From: JAQBVV01 sp965249205
Lineage (GTDB): Bacteria; Acidobacteriota; Vicinamibacteria; Vicinamibacterales; UBA2999
Length of the DNA: 64,000 nucleotides
Reading direction: 5' to 3'
Assembly: GCA_965249205.1 (NCBI GenBank)
Contig: CBDFLL010000005.1
Location: 558,001 to 622,000, forward strand
Shown: positions 24,641 through 34,366 of the stretch, in pieces
Layout: every line of letters begins with the position of its first letter
Numbering within the stretch: the stretch's first letter is position 1
Made by a program: the position numbers and the translations under genes
The notes under the pieces: model-generated
The model's database searches: none
The model's input: the letters and a program-made list of their open reading frames with translations, nothing else
Told to the model about the DNA's origin: nothing

Positions 24641-27019
24641 TCAGAACCGGTGTGTGTACAGGAGCTTGGAGGACAACCGGCGGTCCAGCGTGTGGAGCGT
24701 GCCGCTCACCGGATCATCCAGCCAGTTGTTGATGTAGACGAAATAGAAATCGTTGCCCGGCCGAACAATCCAGCGGAAGCGCGCCTGCCAGCCGATCACC
24801 GAACTCTGTGTATCGTACTGCACGTTGTTGACCAGCGAGACCCTGGGGTTGAACTGTGTTTCGAAGATCGCGCGGTACAACGTCGTGGTGAACTCACCCT
24901 CTGCCAGCGACACCCGATTCCACTCATGCGTGAACGTGTAGAAGTGTCCTGGCGCCGCGCGATAGTTGACGGTCGTATTGAGCTGCAGCCGATCACCGGA
25001 GAAGAACTCGCCCCATTCCACCCGCGGCTGCAGGGAGATCGGTCTGCGGCTGGCAGTCCGTGCCCAGATGCGGTAACGCGTGAAGTTGTACTCGCTTGAT
25101 GCGGGCAGTACGACGCCATCCTCGATTCTAAAATCCCGTTCGAGATACTCGTACGTCGGCAGCACCTGAAAACCGATCGACTCTTGTGAATGCGTGAAGA
25201 TCTGGATCGCCGTGATATCGATTTCCCGGGTTAACAACCGGTTGTTGTCGTCCGGATCGAGGAACACTTTCATGTCTGCCCCGAAACGGAAATTCCGGAG
25301 CCACGGATGCTGCTGCGGCCGAGGAGAAAAGTTGACCTGCTGGTTCAAGAGTCGAAAGCCGGTCCGGCGCGTAAACCCAACTGCCGCCTCGTAGTTCTCC
25401 TGGATCTCCTGATACCCGAGTGAAAGGTTCCACGGATCGTTCGGATAGGCGATTCGGGCGCCAAAGGCGGCGTTCTTACCAACGGTGTCGAGCGGACTCG
25501 TGGTGCGCAGAAAATAACCAGTCGTGTTCAGGTTGTCAGAACCGCGGAATGTCGAGGTCGCCAGTCGCATGTCCACGCCGATCGTCTGACGATCGTCGAC
25601 GCCGCCGTTGCGCGTATGCCGCAACGTATACATGCCGCCGATGAAGGACTCGCGGAACATGCGCCGCTTGAGGCGCACCACCGTAAAGTCTTCGCCGAGG
25701 GATCCGCCGCCGTCGTTGCCGCTTTCGTCACCGGTCTGGACCTGCAGCACGCCCACGTCAAACGCCCCGGCCTGGCCGGTTAGCTTGCCACCGAAGTTGA
25801 TGCGCTGCGGCGTATTGTCTTCGCCGAGGCCGATCCGTCGGCTCTGAAATGGAATCAGCGTCTCGCCGCCGCCACCGCCGAAGAAGCCCCCGAACCCACC
25901 ACCACCGCCGCCTGCACTGACGAAATCAAAAAACAGCGAGCCGTCGAGGAAGAAATCCCGCTGTTCGGGAAACAACAACGAAAAACGCGTGAGGTTGGTC
26001 TGCCGCGCGTCGACCTGGGCTTGCGCAAAGTCGGTGTTCACCGTGAGGTTCGCGCGCAAACTCGGCGTGACGTTGTAGAACAGATCCATGCCGACCTGCG
26101 CCTCGGTACTGCTCGGCGTGTCGTCCCGACCAGGGAACGACTCCGACGTACCTACGACATACGGCTTGATGTCGAGACCACGCCCCTGGCTGACCCCCTC
26201 GATACCGGTCAGCAGACCCGCATTGCTCATGCGGTTCAGCCCCTGGTTGCGTGGCCAGCCCATCCACAGGCTCCTCTCGTTCTTCCGCGAGATCGTGCGC
26301 TGAAAATTGACACCCCAACCATCGGTATCGGGATTGAAGTTCATCGTGCGAAACGGCACTTCCATCTCGATCGTCCAGCCTATGTCGCTCCTCGTCGTGC
26401 GCCCGTCCCAGATGCCATCCCAGCGCCGGTTGTTCGAGTTGTTCGCGCCCCGCAACGCGTCGGCCATCGAGCCCAGCGGGTTCATCTCCCACCAGTAGGC
26501 ACTCTGGCCGTCATTGAAGGTATCGATCGCCCACTGCAGCTTGTCGTCGGCCGGCAGCCCTCCGTCCCGGCCCATCTGGTAATAGATCAGCTCGTCCGGC
26601 TCAGAGTCGAACAGCGTGACGCCCATGTAGAGCTTGTCGTCGTCGTAGACGAAACGCACCTCCGTCTGCTCGGTGGCGGGCGCCCCGTTGTCCGGGTCCT
26701 GCTGTCGGAAGTTGGTCGCCGGCACAGCACGCATCCAGACGCCTTCGTCCAAACGTCCATCCAGCGTGATCGACTCATCCGAGGTCATCCGGACGGCCGC
26801 CATCGTGCGGCGCTCGGCGGGCGATGTCGACGCGCTCCCGGGCGGCACGAACTGAGCGGGCGGCGGCGCGATCGGACGCACCCCAGGAGTCAGCGCCTGC
26901 CCCGAGGAGGGACCCTCGGGCGCCTCCTGACCTTGCGCAACAGGCGCCCCGAGGACCCCGGCGACGCCGAGCAGAGCGGCGCCGCAGACCAGACGCCTCA
27001 TGAAGACCAGGGGAGCCAT
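24641..27019 (-). CDS. DUF5916/CBM9-type outer-membrane protein, paralogue 1
   Basis: 792 residues. Signal peptide (CGAALLGVAGVLGAPVAQGQ), then a CBM9-like N-terminal domain (IEMEVPFRTMNFNPDTDGWGVNFQR; TEQTEVRFVYDDDKLYMGVTLFD) and a long C-terminal beta-barrel (DUF5916). The end, LLYTHRF, has the terminal Phe of outer-membrane barrels. Glycine-rich loop GGGGGGFGGFFGGGGGETL in the middle. Function of the family is unknown; a role in carbohydrate or polymer binding at the outer membrane is inferred. Tandem with a paralogue 43 bases upstream. Confidence 0.86.
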   Translation of the reverse strand: MAPLVFMRRLVCGAALLGVAGVLGAPVAQGQEAPEGPSSGQALTPGVRPIAPPPAQFVPPGSASTSPAERRTMAAVRMTSDESITLDGRLDEGVWMRAVPATNFRQQDPDNGAPATEQTEVRFVYDDDKLYMGVTLFDSEPDELIYYQMGRDGGLPADDKLQWAIDTFNDGQSAYWWEMNPLGSMADALRGANNSNNRRWDGIWDGRTTRSDIGWTIEMEVPFRTMNFNPDTDGWGVNFQRTISRKNERSLWMGWPRNQGLNRMSNAGLLTGIEGVSQGRGLDIKPYVVGTSESFPGRDDTPSSTEAQVGMDLFYNVTPSLRANLTVNTDFAQAQVDARQTNLTRFSLLFPEQRDFFLDGSLFFDFVSAGGGGGGFGGFFGGGGGETLIPFQSRRIGLGEDNTPQRINFGGKLTGQAGAFDVGVLQVQTGDESGNDGGGSLGEDFTVVRLKRRMFRESFIGGMYTLRHTRNGGVDDRQTIGVDMRLATSTFRGSDNLNTTGYFLRTTSPLDTVGKNAAFGARIAYPNDPWNLSLGYQEIQENYEAAVGFTRRTGFRLLNQQVNFSPRPQQHPWLRNFRFGADMKVFLDPDDNNRLLTREIDITAIQIFTHSQESIGFQVLPTYEYLERDFRIEDGVVLPASSEYNFTRYRIWARTASRRPISLQPRVEWGEFFSGDRLQLNTTVNYRAAPGHFYTFTHEWNRVSLAEGEFTTTLYRAIFETQFNPRVSLVNNVQYDTQSSVIGWQARFRWIVRPGNDFYFVYINNWLDDPVSGTLHTLDRRLSSKLLYTHRF

Positions 27020-27062
27020 CTGTAGCCTCGAAGGAGATCGGTGACCAAGGGAATGACGACTC

Positions 27063-29399
27063 TCAGAACCGGTGGGTGTACAGGATCTTCGAAGACGCCC
27101 GGCGGTCGAGCGTGTAGATTCGGCCGGTCACGGGATCGTCCAGCCAGTTCTGATTGTAGACAAAATAGAAATCGTTGCCCGGCCTGACAATCCACCGCCA
27201 ACGCGCCTGCCAGCCGATACCTGAACTCTGGGTGTCGTATTGCACGTTGTTGACGAGCGAGATCCTTGGATTGAATTGCGTCTCGAAGATCGCGCGGTAC
27301 AACTTGGTGGTGAACTCCCCTTCCGCCAGCGACACGCGGTTCCACTCGTGGGTGAAAGTATAGAAGTGTCCGGGCGCCGCGCGTACGTTGACCGACGCCT
27401 GCACTCGCAGCCGGTCGCCTGAGAAGAACTCGCCCCACTCCACCTGCGGTCGCACCGAGATCGGTTTGCGACCGTTCGTCCTCCCCTGGATGCGGTAGCG
27501 CACGAAATTGTACTCGTTCGCGGAAGGAAGCGTCACACCAGGCGCAATCCTGAAATCCCGCTCGAGCAGCTCGTACGTCGGAAGGATCTGAAATTGAATC
27601 GACTCCTGCCTGTGCGTCTCGATCTGGAACGCCGTGATGTCGATCTCCCTGGTCAACAACCGGTTGTTGTTGTACGGGTCGAGAAACAGGTTCATCTGGG
27701 CGCGGAAATTGAACCGGCGGATCCATGGATGCTGGCGCGGCCGCGGCCCAAACCCTATCCCCGGGTTGATGAGTCGGAAACCTGTCCTGCGAGTGAATCC
27801 GACCGCCGCCTCGTAGTTCTCCTGGATCTCCTGGTACCCGAGCCGCGCAAACCACGGATCGTTCGGATAGGCAAGTTCGGCGCCAAAGGCGGCGTTTCTG
27901 CCGACGGCGTCGAGTGGACTCGACGTGCGTAGGAAATAGCCGGACGCGCTCAAGTTCTTCGAACCGCGAAACGTCGATGTCGCCAGCCGCATATCGATGC
28001 CCATCGTCTGGCGGTCGTCGAGGGTGCCACCGCGCGTGTGACGCAGCGTATACATCGCGCCCACGAAAGATTCGCGGAACATCCGCCGCTTGAGGCGAAC
28101 CACGGTGAAGTCCTCACCGAGGGACCCACCGTCACCACTTTCGTCGCCGGTCTGGACCTGCAGGACGCCGATGTCGAACGCCCCAGCCTGGCCGGTCAGC
28201 TTGCCACCGAAGTTGATCCGTTGCGGCTGATTCTCTTCGTCGAGCCCGATCCGGCGGCTCTGAAAAGGAATCAGGGTCTGGCCACCGGCACCGCCCCCGC
28301 GGCCGCCGCCGCCCCCACCGCCACTGCTCACGAAGTCGAAGAAGAGCGAGCCGTCGAGGAAGAAATCACGCTGTTCCGGAAACAGCAGCGAGAAACGGGT
28401 AAGGTTGACCTGCTGGTTGTCGACCTGGGCTTGCGCAAAGTCGGTGTTTACCGTGAGATTGGTTCGAAGACTCGGCGTGAGGTTGTAGAAGAGATCGACG
28501 CCCGCCTGAGCCTCGGTATTGCTCGGCGTGGCGGCCCGACCAGGGTGCGACTCCGAGTTGCCCACGACATACGGCTTGATGTCGAGGCCGCGGCCCTGGG
28601 ACACATCCCGGATGCCCGTCAGCAGACCGGCGTTGCTCATCCGGTTCAATCCCTGGTTGCGCGGCCAGCCCATCCACAGGCTCCGTTCGTTCTTCCGCGC
28701 GATCGTGCGCTGGAAATTGGCGCCCCAGCCGTCAGTATCCGGATTGAAGTTCATCGTGCGAAACGGCACTTCCATCTCGATCGTCCAGCCGATCTCGCTC
28801 CGCGTCGTGCGCGCGTCCCAGATCCCGTCCCACCGCCGGTTGTTCGAGTTGTTCGCCCCCCGTAGCGCGTCGGCCATCGACCCGGCCGGGTTCATCTCCC
28901 ACCAGTAGGCGCTCTGACCATCGTTGAAGGTGTCGATGGCCCACTGGAGCTTGTCGTCGGCCGGAAGGTTCCCGTCCCGGCCCATCTGGTAGTAATTCAG
29001 CTTGTCGGGCTCGGAATCGAACAGTGTGACCCCCATGTAGAGCTTGTCGTTGTCGTAGACGAAGCGCACCTCGGTCTGCTCGGTGGCTGGCGCGCCGTTG
29101 TCCGGATCCTGCTGTCGAAAGTTGGTCGCCGGCACGGCCCGCAGCCAGACGTCCTCGTCGAGCCGTCCATCCAGTTCGATCGACTCGTCGGGCTCCATCC
29201 GGACAGCCGCCATAAAGCGGCGCTCGGCGGGCGATTCCGAGGCGCTTCCTGGGGGCACCTCTGCCATCGGAGGTGGGGCAATCCCTCGTATCTCCGGAGT
29301 CAGCTCCTGGCTCTCCGCGAGGGGCGACAGAAAGATCCCGCATGTGGCCAAGACGGCCGCGCCGCAGGTCAGGCGCTTCACGAAGACGACAGAAAGCAT
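27063..29399 (-). CDS. DUF5916/CBM9-type outer-membrane protein, paralogue 2
   Basis: 778 residues, same architecture as its tandem neighbour: signal peptide, CBM9-like domain from FMAAVRMEPDESIELDGRLDEDVWLRAVPA, glycine-rich loop (SSGGGGGGGRGGGAGG), C-terminal DUF5916 barrel ending LYTHRF. Long stretches are identical to the paralogue (for instance DKLQWAIDTFNDGQSAYWW), so the pair arose by recent duplication. First gene of the apparent two-gene unit. The start ATG 29399 aligns with that of the paralogue. Confidence 0.86.
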   Translation of the reverse strand: MLSVVFVKRLTCGAAVLATCGIFLSPLAESQELTPEIRGIAPPPMAEVPPGSASESPAERRFMAAVRMEPDESIELDGRLDEDVWLRAVPATNFRQQDPDNGAPATEQTEVRFVYDNDKLYMGVTLFDSEPDKLNYYQMGRDGNLPADDKLQWAIDTFNDGQSAYWWEMNPAGSMADALRGANNSNNRRWDGIWDARTTRSEIGWTIEMEVPFRTMNFNPDTDGWGANFQRTIARKNERSLWMGWPRNQGLNRMSNAGLLTGIRDVSQGRGLDIKPYVVGNSESHPGRAATPSNTEAQAGVDLFYNLTPSLRTNLTVNTDFAQAQVDNQQVNLTRFSLLFPEQRDFFLDGSLFFDFVSSGGGGGGGRGGGAGGQTLIPFQSRRIGLDEENQPQRINFGGKLTGQAGAFDIGVLQVQTGDESGDGGSLGEDFTVVRLKRRMFRESFVGAMYTLRHTRGGTLDDRQTMGIDMRLATSTFRGSKNLSASGYFLRTSSPLDAVGRNAAFGAELAYPNDPWFARLGYQEIQENYEAAVGFTRRTGFRLINPGIGFGPRPRQHPWIRRFNFRAQMNLFLDPYNNNRLLTREIDITAFQIETHRQESIQFQILPTYELLERDFRIAPGVTLPSANEYNFVRYRIQGRTNGRKPISVRPQVEWGEFFSGDRLRVQASVNVRAAPGHFYTFTHEWNRVSLAEGEFTTKLYRAIFETQFNPRISLVNNVQYDTQSSGIGWQARWRWIVRPGNDFYFVYNQNWLDDPVTGRIYTLDRRASSKILYTHRF

Positions 29400-29777
29400 G
29401 AGTTTCCTACTGATTTGACCGACATGTGCGGGACGACATCGCTATCGAACAGATTCCCCGCGTGGTTTGCCAATCGACGGCGCTTGACAGTTTTTATACG
29501 CCAACCGGCAGCCTGGCGTTTATGCCTGGCTGATCCACCGAATTGGGATCTCGAAATTATACAGGGATTTTGCCGGTTTTACGGCCGGCCGGGTGCGAAA
29601 CGGGCGGGCGCCGCTCGAAGCCGACCCTCCGTGGCATGCTGCGGACCGAGACAGCCAGGGGTGAGGCGGTGGGGCCTCGACAACAGCACGCGACTCGACC
29701 GCGGCTGTTGTAGGATCCAGACGACTCCAGTGGCTCAACCTCGAACGGTCAGCCACGCGAACAGCGTCTGCATACCT
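29400..29777. other. 378-bp divergent intergenic region upstream of fbp
   Basis: Contains AT-rich tracts (29484-29500, 29545-29580) that could hold promoters for the two divergent units. The fbp frame stays open back to 29415, but the upstream part shows no protein-like pattern and lies before a well-placed ATG that matches the enzyme's usual N terminus. Confidence 0.5.
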
Positions 29778-30776
29778 ATGAAACGCGTCATCACACTCGG
29801 CCAGTTCATCATCGAGCGCCAGTCGGATTTTCCGTATGCCAAAGGGGAACTGTCCCGGCTGCTGCGCGACATCGGTATCGCCGCAAAGGTCGTGAACCGC
29901 GAGGTCAACAAGGCCGGGCTCGTTGACATCCTTGGCGAACACGGCACCATGAACATCCAGGGCGAAAAAGTCAAGAAACTCGACATCTACGCCAACGAGC
30001 AGTTCATCGCCGCGCTCGGCTCAGGCGGTGAGACGCGCGCCATCGCCAGCGAAGAAAATGACGACCTCGTCCCCATCACAACGAAGGTCGCAAAAAACGC
30101 CAATTACCTAGTCTGCGTCGATCCGCTCGACGGCTCGTCCAACATCGACGTCAACGTGTCGGTCGGAACCATTTTTTCGATTTACCGCAGAACCGATTCG
30201 AAGAAACCGTTGTCAGAAGCCGACTTCCTCCAGCAAGGCGTCGAGCAGGTGGCTGCCGGCTACATCATCTATGGTTCGTCCACGATGCTGGTCTACACCA
30301 CGCGGCGGGGGGTCAACGGATTTACCCTCGACCCCAGCATCGGTGAGTTTTGTCTGTCCCACCCGGACATGAAGTGCCCGGAGACCGGCACCATGTATTC
30401 CATCAACGAGGGCAACTACGCGCGGTTCCCGGAGGGCGTGAAGCGGTACCTCAAGTATTGCCAGGTCGACGACGACGCAAGCAGTCGCCCCTACACATCC
30501 CGTTACATCGGCTCGCTCGTCGCCGACTTCCACCGCAACCTTCTCAAGGGTGGCATTTTCATTTATCCGTCTACCGCCAAGTCGCCCCAAGGCAAGCTCC
30601 GGCTCCTCTACGAGTGCAACCCGCTGGCGTTCATTATCGAACAGGCCGGGGGCACCGCATCTGACGGCCGCCGCAGAATTCTGGAACTCACACCGACCTC
30701 GCTGCACCAACGCACGCCGCTCTTCATCGGCTCAGCCGGTATGGTCGCCAAAGCCGAAGAGTTCATGCGCGACTAG
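29778..30776 (+). CDS. fbp: Class 1 fructose-1,6-bisphosphatase
   Basis: 332 residues; hydrolyses fructose-1,6-bisphosphate to fructose-6-phosphate in gluconeogenesis. The N terminus ITLGQFIIERQSDFPYAKGELSRLL is typical. Metal and substrate residues appear in IASEENDDLV, VCVDPLDGSSNIDVNVSVGTIFSIY (DPLDGSSN), YSINEGNYARF, TSRYIGSLVADFHRNLLKGGIFIYP, and KLRLLYECNPLAFIIEQAGG. ATG 29778 is used. The radical-SAM gene follows 9 bases later, so they could be co-transcribed without functional link. A PPi-type phosphofructokinase working in the opposite sense lies at 45-46 kb. Confidence 0.95.
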   Translation: MKRVITLGQFIIERQSDFPYAKGELSRLLRDIGIAAKVVNREVNKAGLVDILGEHGTMNIQGEKVKKLDIYANEQFIAALGSGGETRAIASEENDDLVPITTKVAKNANYLVCVDPLDGSSNIDVNVSVGTIFSIYRRTDSKKPLSEADFLQQGVEQVAAGYIIYGSSTMLVYTTRRGVNGFTLDPSIGEFCLSHPDMKCPETGTMYSINEGNYARFPEGVKRYLKYCQVDDDASSRPYTSRYIGSLVADFHRNLLKGGIFIYPSTAKSPQGKLRLLYECNPLAFIIEQAGGTASDGRRRILELTPTSLHQRTPLFIGSAGMVAKAEEFMRD

Positions 30777-30785
30777 CGTGGCGTC

Positions 30786-31946
30786 ATGACAGTAGAACTG
30801 CGGCCTCTTGGCGTCCGATGCAATATCCGCTGCGACTACTGCTATCAAAACCCTCAGCGCGATGCGGGAAACGTCGGTCGCGACTATGACCTTGAGCTGA
30901 TGAAAGCGGCTGTCGTCGCCGAAGGCGGCTCCTTCTCGCTGTTCGGTGGGGAGGCGCTGATGGTGCCACACGACGACCTCCGCGAACTCTGGTCGTGGGG
31001 ATTCGTGCGCTTCGGCCGGAACGGCATTCAGACGAACGGCGTGCTCGTTGACGATGAGCACGTGCGTATGTTCAAGAAATACAGAGTGCACGTCGGCATC
31101 TCGATAGACGGGCCTGGGGAACTCAACGACGTCCGTTCCGCGGGCACGTTGGCGCGTACCCGCGCTGCGACTGCGCGAACGGAGGCCACGATCGCGCGGC
31201 TCTGTCGCGAAGGCATTCCGCCGAGCCTCATCGCGACGCTCCACCGGGGAAACGCAACACCGGAGCGCCTTCCGCAGCTGTGCGAGTGGTTCCAGGACCT
31301 CGATGCGATGGGGGTTCGGTCGGCCCGCTTGCACGAACTTGAGTCGGAGAGCGAAGATGTGCGGCGGCGATGGGGGCTGTCGGTTGAGGAAAACGTGTCA
31401 GCGCTCGAGCGGCTTCACGCTCTCGAGTCCGAGCTTCCCAGCTTGCGCTTCGATCTCTTCTCCGACATGCGGCGCCAACTCCTGGGCCGCGATCACTCCA
31501 CAACCTGTGTCTAGAATGCATGCGATCCGTACACGACACGCGCAGTTCGCGGCGTCGAGGGCAGCGGGCAGCGAAGCAATTGCGGGCGGACGAACAAGCA
31601 GGGGATCGATTACCGGAAAGCGGACTCGGAGGGCTTCGAGCGGTACATCGCCCTCTATCACACGCCGCAGGAGGACGGAGGCTGCCACGACTGCCGCTTC
31701 TTCCTGATGTGCAAGGGCCAGTGTCCTGGAACCGCGATCGACGGCGATTGGAGAAACCGTACAGAGCACTGCGAGGTGTGGATGCGCCTCTTCGCCCGGA
31801 TCGAGGCAGACCTCGTTCGCGCGGGCGAGCAGCCGATCTCTCTGGACGATGGGAGGCGCGCGCAATTGGAACGCGCGTTCGTGGACGCCTGGACGCAGGG
31901 CAGCAACCCGACGATGGAGTCGCTCGAAGCCGCGGGGTCGAGGTGA
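30786..31946 (+). pseudogene. Radical SAM/SPASM peptide maturase, split by one in-frame amber codon
   Basis: One frame of 387 codons with a single TAG at 31512-31514. The N-terminal radical SAM core shows CNIRCDYC (CxxxCxxC binding the 4Fe-4S cluster and SAM), FSLFGGEAL, and the barrel segment VGISIDGPGELNDVR. After TTCV-TAG, the SPASM domain continues NACDPYTTRAVRGVEGSGQRSNCGR, GCHDCRFFLMCKGQCPG and EHCEVW, enough cysteines for two auxiliary Fe-S clusters. A Trp at the TAG site fits relatives; TGG to TAG is a single G-to-A change. Readthrough, mutation or sequencing error are all possible. It ends in GTGA overlap with the next gene, supporting one operon. Confidence 0.85.
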
Positions 31947-33400
31947 GGCGGCTCGACTTCGTCCTGCCAGATTTCACACGAGTGGCGTGGGCGAGCGATG
32001 CCGCGCGCGCGGTATGGGCTCCACGCGTGACGCGCCTTTCCACCGCGCACGTGGCGATCGAGCGTCTCTCAGTTGCCCGGGGACTGCGTCCCTGCGCACT
32101 GGCTGACGTCGCGCCGGAGGCCCTCGCCGAGGAGCGGCAGGACGGCCTGCGCGTGGTTCCACTCACGAGAAACGCCAAGTCCCGGCACGGATATTCGAGC
32201 ACATCGGTGCCACCAGTCGAAGGCCAGCCGTATGTCTGGAGGGCAGTCATCGGCCGACCGCGCGATACTCGGCGTTTCGAGCGCGCATGGCGCGAGAACG
32301 ATCAGGATGCGATCGGTAGCCTGCTTGGCTACCCTGCGTGCTGCCGAGCTTTCTTTCTCAGAACGTGGGTCGGCGATGGCTTTGTCGACACGACCTGGCC
32401 AATGGCGACGGCTGCCACGGCAGCGTCAGCAGCACGCCTGGACGTCACCGTCCGCGGTCCGTGGCAGTCCAACATTCTCTTCCGATGGGCCGGCGTACGT
32501 GCCGTGCCACATCTCCCCTGCCGCTTCGACTGCGAGGAGACCGTGCACTTCGCCGACGCGCTTTCCTCGTGCGCTGTGGACGAGGGATTCGGCGAGGAGG
32601 TCCATTGGCTTCGCGACATGCTGTCGTGGCCGGCGCAGTGGACCGCGCTTCACGGCATCGCGGAGATCGAGACGCCGATTCTGAAGATCGCGGCGCGGAC
32701 CGACGCGACGCCGATCAAGTACACCGTTCGGCGGGAGGGCGAGCGCTATCCTACCGAAGGGGTCGTCGGCCTGCGGTTCCCCTACCGGTCAGGGCGGCGA
32801 CGGTTACCCGTCATCGTCGAGACGCCCTGTGGGGACGAGCGTGCCTCATCCCCCTCCGACAACGGGTTCTCGTCGCTGGAGGCCATGCACGCCGCGCATG
32901 CGCCAATCGTCGCGCTCACCGCACGCGCACTCAAAGGAAAGACAGGGACAGTCGTCGACCTGGGGTGCGGCGACGGAGCGCTGGTCCGGGCGATCTGCGC
33001 CGGCAACGATCGCCTCACGCCGATGGGCATTGACAAGAATGTGTCAGGCATCGCTCGTGCACGGGCCGCCGAACCCCGGTTCGCTGCGGGCTTCATTCCG
33101 GGTGACTTGCTCGACGCGAAGGCGATGCTGCCACGGCGTCGGTACGCCATGGCCGTCGTGATGCCCGGGCGGTTGCTCGAGGTGGATCGGGCAAACGCAG
33201 CACGGCTGCGCCGCTGGCTGCGCAGCGCGTGTGACACCATCCTCGTGTATGGGTACGGCGACGTGCTCGCCAAGCATGGCGGCCTCCGGACCCTCGCGCG
33301 CCGGGCCGGCCTGCCGTACGCGGCCATCGCTGCCGACGCGCCCGCGGCGCTGATAGCGTGGCGGCGTGCTCGACAACGCGGCACGAAGGGACGCTCCTGA
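31943..33400 (+). CDS. Cysteine-motif domain fused to a SAM methyltransferase
   Basis: 485 residues from GTG 31943, overlapping the radical SAM stop (GTGA). Residues about 1-330 are an uncharacterised domain with LLGYPACCRAFF (paired cysteines) and PCRFDCEETVHF, which look like metal or Fe-S ligands. The C-terminal part is a class I SAM methyltransferase: VVDLGCGDGALVRAICAG (motif I), PMGIDKNVSGIARARA, AMAVVMPGRLLEVD. The placement between a radical SAM enzyme and three repeat proteins suggests it acts on the same substrates. Overlaps the next small gene (ATGA). I do not recognise the N-terminal family. Confidence 0.82.
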   Translation: MRRLDFVLPDFTRVAWASDAARAVWAPRVTRLSTAHVAIERLSVARGLRPCALADVAPEALAEERQDGLRVVPLTRNAKSRHGYSSTSVPPVEGQPYVWRAVIGRPRDTRRFERAWRENDQDAIGSLLGYPACCRAFFLRTWVGDGFVDTTWPMATAATAASAARLDVTVRGPWQSNILFRWAGVRAVPHLPCRFDCEETVHFADALSSCAVDEGFGEEVHWLRDMLSWPAQWTALHGIAEIETPILKIAARTDATPIKYTVRREGERYPTEGVVGLRFPYRSGRRRLPVIVETPCGDERASSPSDNGFSSLEAMHAAHAPIVALTARALKGKTGTVVDLGCGDGALVRAICAGNDRLTPMGIDKNVSGIARARAAEPRFAAGFIPGDLLDAKAMLPRRRYAMAVVMPGRLLEVDRANAARLRRWLRSACDTILVYGYGDVLAKHGGLRTLARRAGLPYAAIAADAPAALIAWRRARQRGTKGRS

Positions 33401-33633
33401 TGGCGCCCAGAAAGCGGAGACCTACGGATGTCGGATTGTCACACGGAGACGGGCACGGTGACCGCGCGCACGGCGACCACTTCGACGGTGCGGCCGGGCC
33501 GGCGATGGCGGAAGATTCAGTGATGGCTGAGTTCCAGGCGCGCCTCGAAGTCCTGCTGGAACGGCACGAAGCAGGCATCGCCCGCCGGCTCACCACCGCG
33601 CTCGAAGAACCACGAAGGAAAGAGAAGGAGTAA
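33400..33633 (+). CDS. Short [HY]xD-repeat protein 1, candidate peptide substrate
   Basis: 77 residues, ATG 33400 overlapping the preceding stop. A basic start (MAPRKRRPTD) is followed by HGD-x-HGD-xx-HGD-HFD within residues 14-29 and a C-terminal amphipathic helix MAEFQARLEVLLERHEAGIARRL. The same order (basic N terminus, His-x-Asp triplets, helix) recurs in the next two genes. No known family recognised. Position in the operon and similarity to the next two suggest that all three are substrates of the upstream radical SAM enzyme. Confidence 0.7.
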   Translation: MAPRKRRPTDVGLSHGDGHGDRAHGDHFDGAAGPAMAEDSVMAEFQARLEVLLERHEAGIARRLTTALEEPRRKEKE

Positions 33634-33637
33634 CCGC

Positions 33638-34231
33638 ATGGCGAAGAAGCGGGCGGCGAAGACGGCGCCGCGGAAGGCAACGAAGAAGGCGACGCGGAAG
33701 GCGACCCGCAAGGCAACGCGCACCGTGCCCTCGGTGCGAGTCACGCCGGTCCCATGGGACCAGCGGCCCTGGGTTCACACCGACGCCGGTGGCAGCAGCC
33801 ACAGCGAGGAGCACAGCGACACCTCTCACGCTGACACGCCCCACTCCGACACGCCGCACGCGGACGAGGGGCCACACGGGGATCACAGTGACAGCTACGC
33901 CGATGCGACGCACGTCGATGTTCCGTACGGCGACGGGCACAACGACGGGTTCCATGTCGACACGTCATACTCGGATGCAGGCACAGACCCCCACACCGAC
34001 GTCCACTGGGACCAGGCGCACCTTGACGAGGCGCACTGGGACAACCATAGCGACTCCGGGAAAGCACCGTCCACGCCGGATCTCGCCCGCATGGGCCGCA
34101 GCATGGACGCCCTCTTCGCTCGCCTGGAGGAGACGTTCACACGCAGCGAGGAGCGGCTGGCGCGGCGGCTTGAGGAGATCATCAGCACCGACCGCGCGGG
34201 AACGAAACGCAGGCGTCGGCGGCGGGGGTGA
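33638..34231 (+). CDS. [HY]xD-repeat protein 2, candidate peptide substrate
   Basis: 197 residues. N terminus is Lys/Arg/Thr/Ala-rich (about residues 1-30, histone-tail-like), then VPWDQRPWVHTDAGG, then roughly 90 residues built of triplets with His or Tyr at position 1 and Asp at 3: HSD, HAD, HGD, YAD, HVD, YGD, HND, YSD, HTD, HWD, HLD and so on, about 18 in all. C-terminal helix MDALFARLEETFTRSEERLARRLEEI is shared with its neighbours. The pattern aromatic-x-Asp is that of three-residue cyclophane (triceptide) cores made by SPASM enzymes. Function inferred; the motif is seen. Confidence 0.8.
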   Translation: MAKKRAAKTAPRKATKKATRKATRKATRTVPSVRVTPVPWDQRPWVHTDAGGSSHSEEHSDTSHADTPHSDTPHADEGPHGDHSDSYADATHVDVPYGDGHNDGFHVDTSYSDAGTDPHTDVHWDQAHLDEAHWDNHSDSGKAPSTPDLARMGRSMDALFARLEETFTRSEERLARRLEEIISTDRAGTKRRRRRRG

Positions 34232-34366
34232 GGCACTTCGGGCACGGCGCAAGGAGCTGACCCGCGGCTCTGCGGGCCGGCAGAGGGGACGAAGCGTGTG
34301 TCGCACCTGGAGGCGGCAGTACTCGCGGCAGTCGGAGCACGGGACAAAAAAGGCAGGCAGGCCGTC

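Noticed and set aside
29415..29777. N-terminal extension of fructose-bisphosphatase
   Set aside because: Not protein-like and absent from the family; ATG 29778 gives the normal N terminus.
31520..31942. Upstream part of the long frame leading into the methyltransferase fusion
   Set aside because: It is a shadow of the SPASM domain in another frame; GTG 31943 overlapping the stop is the sensible start.
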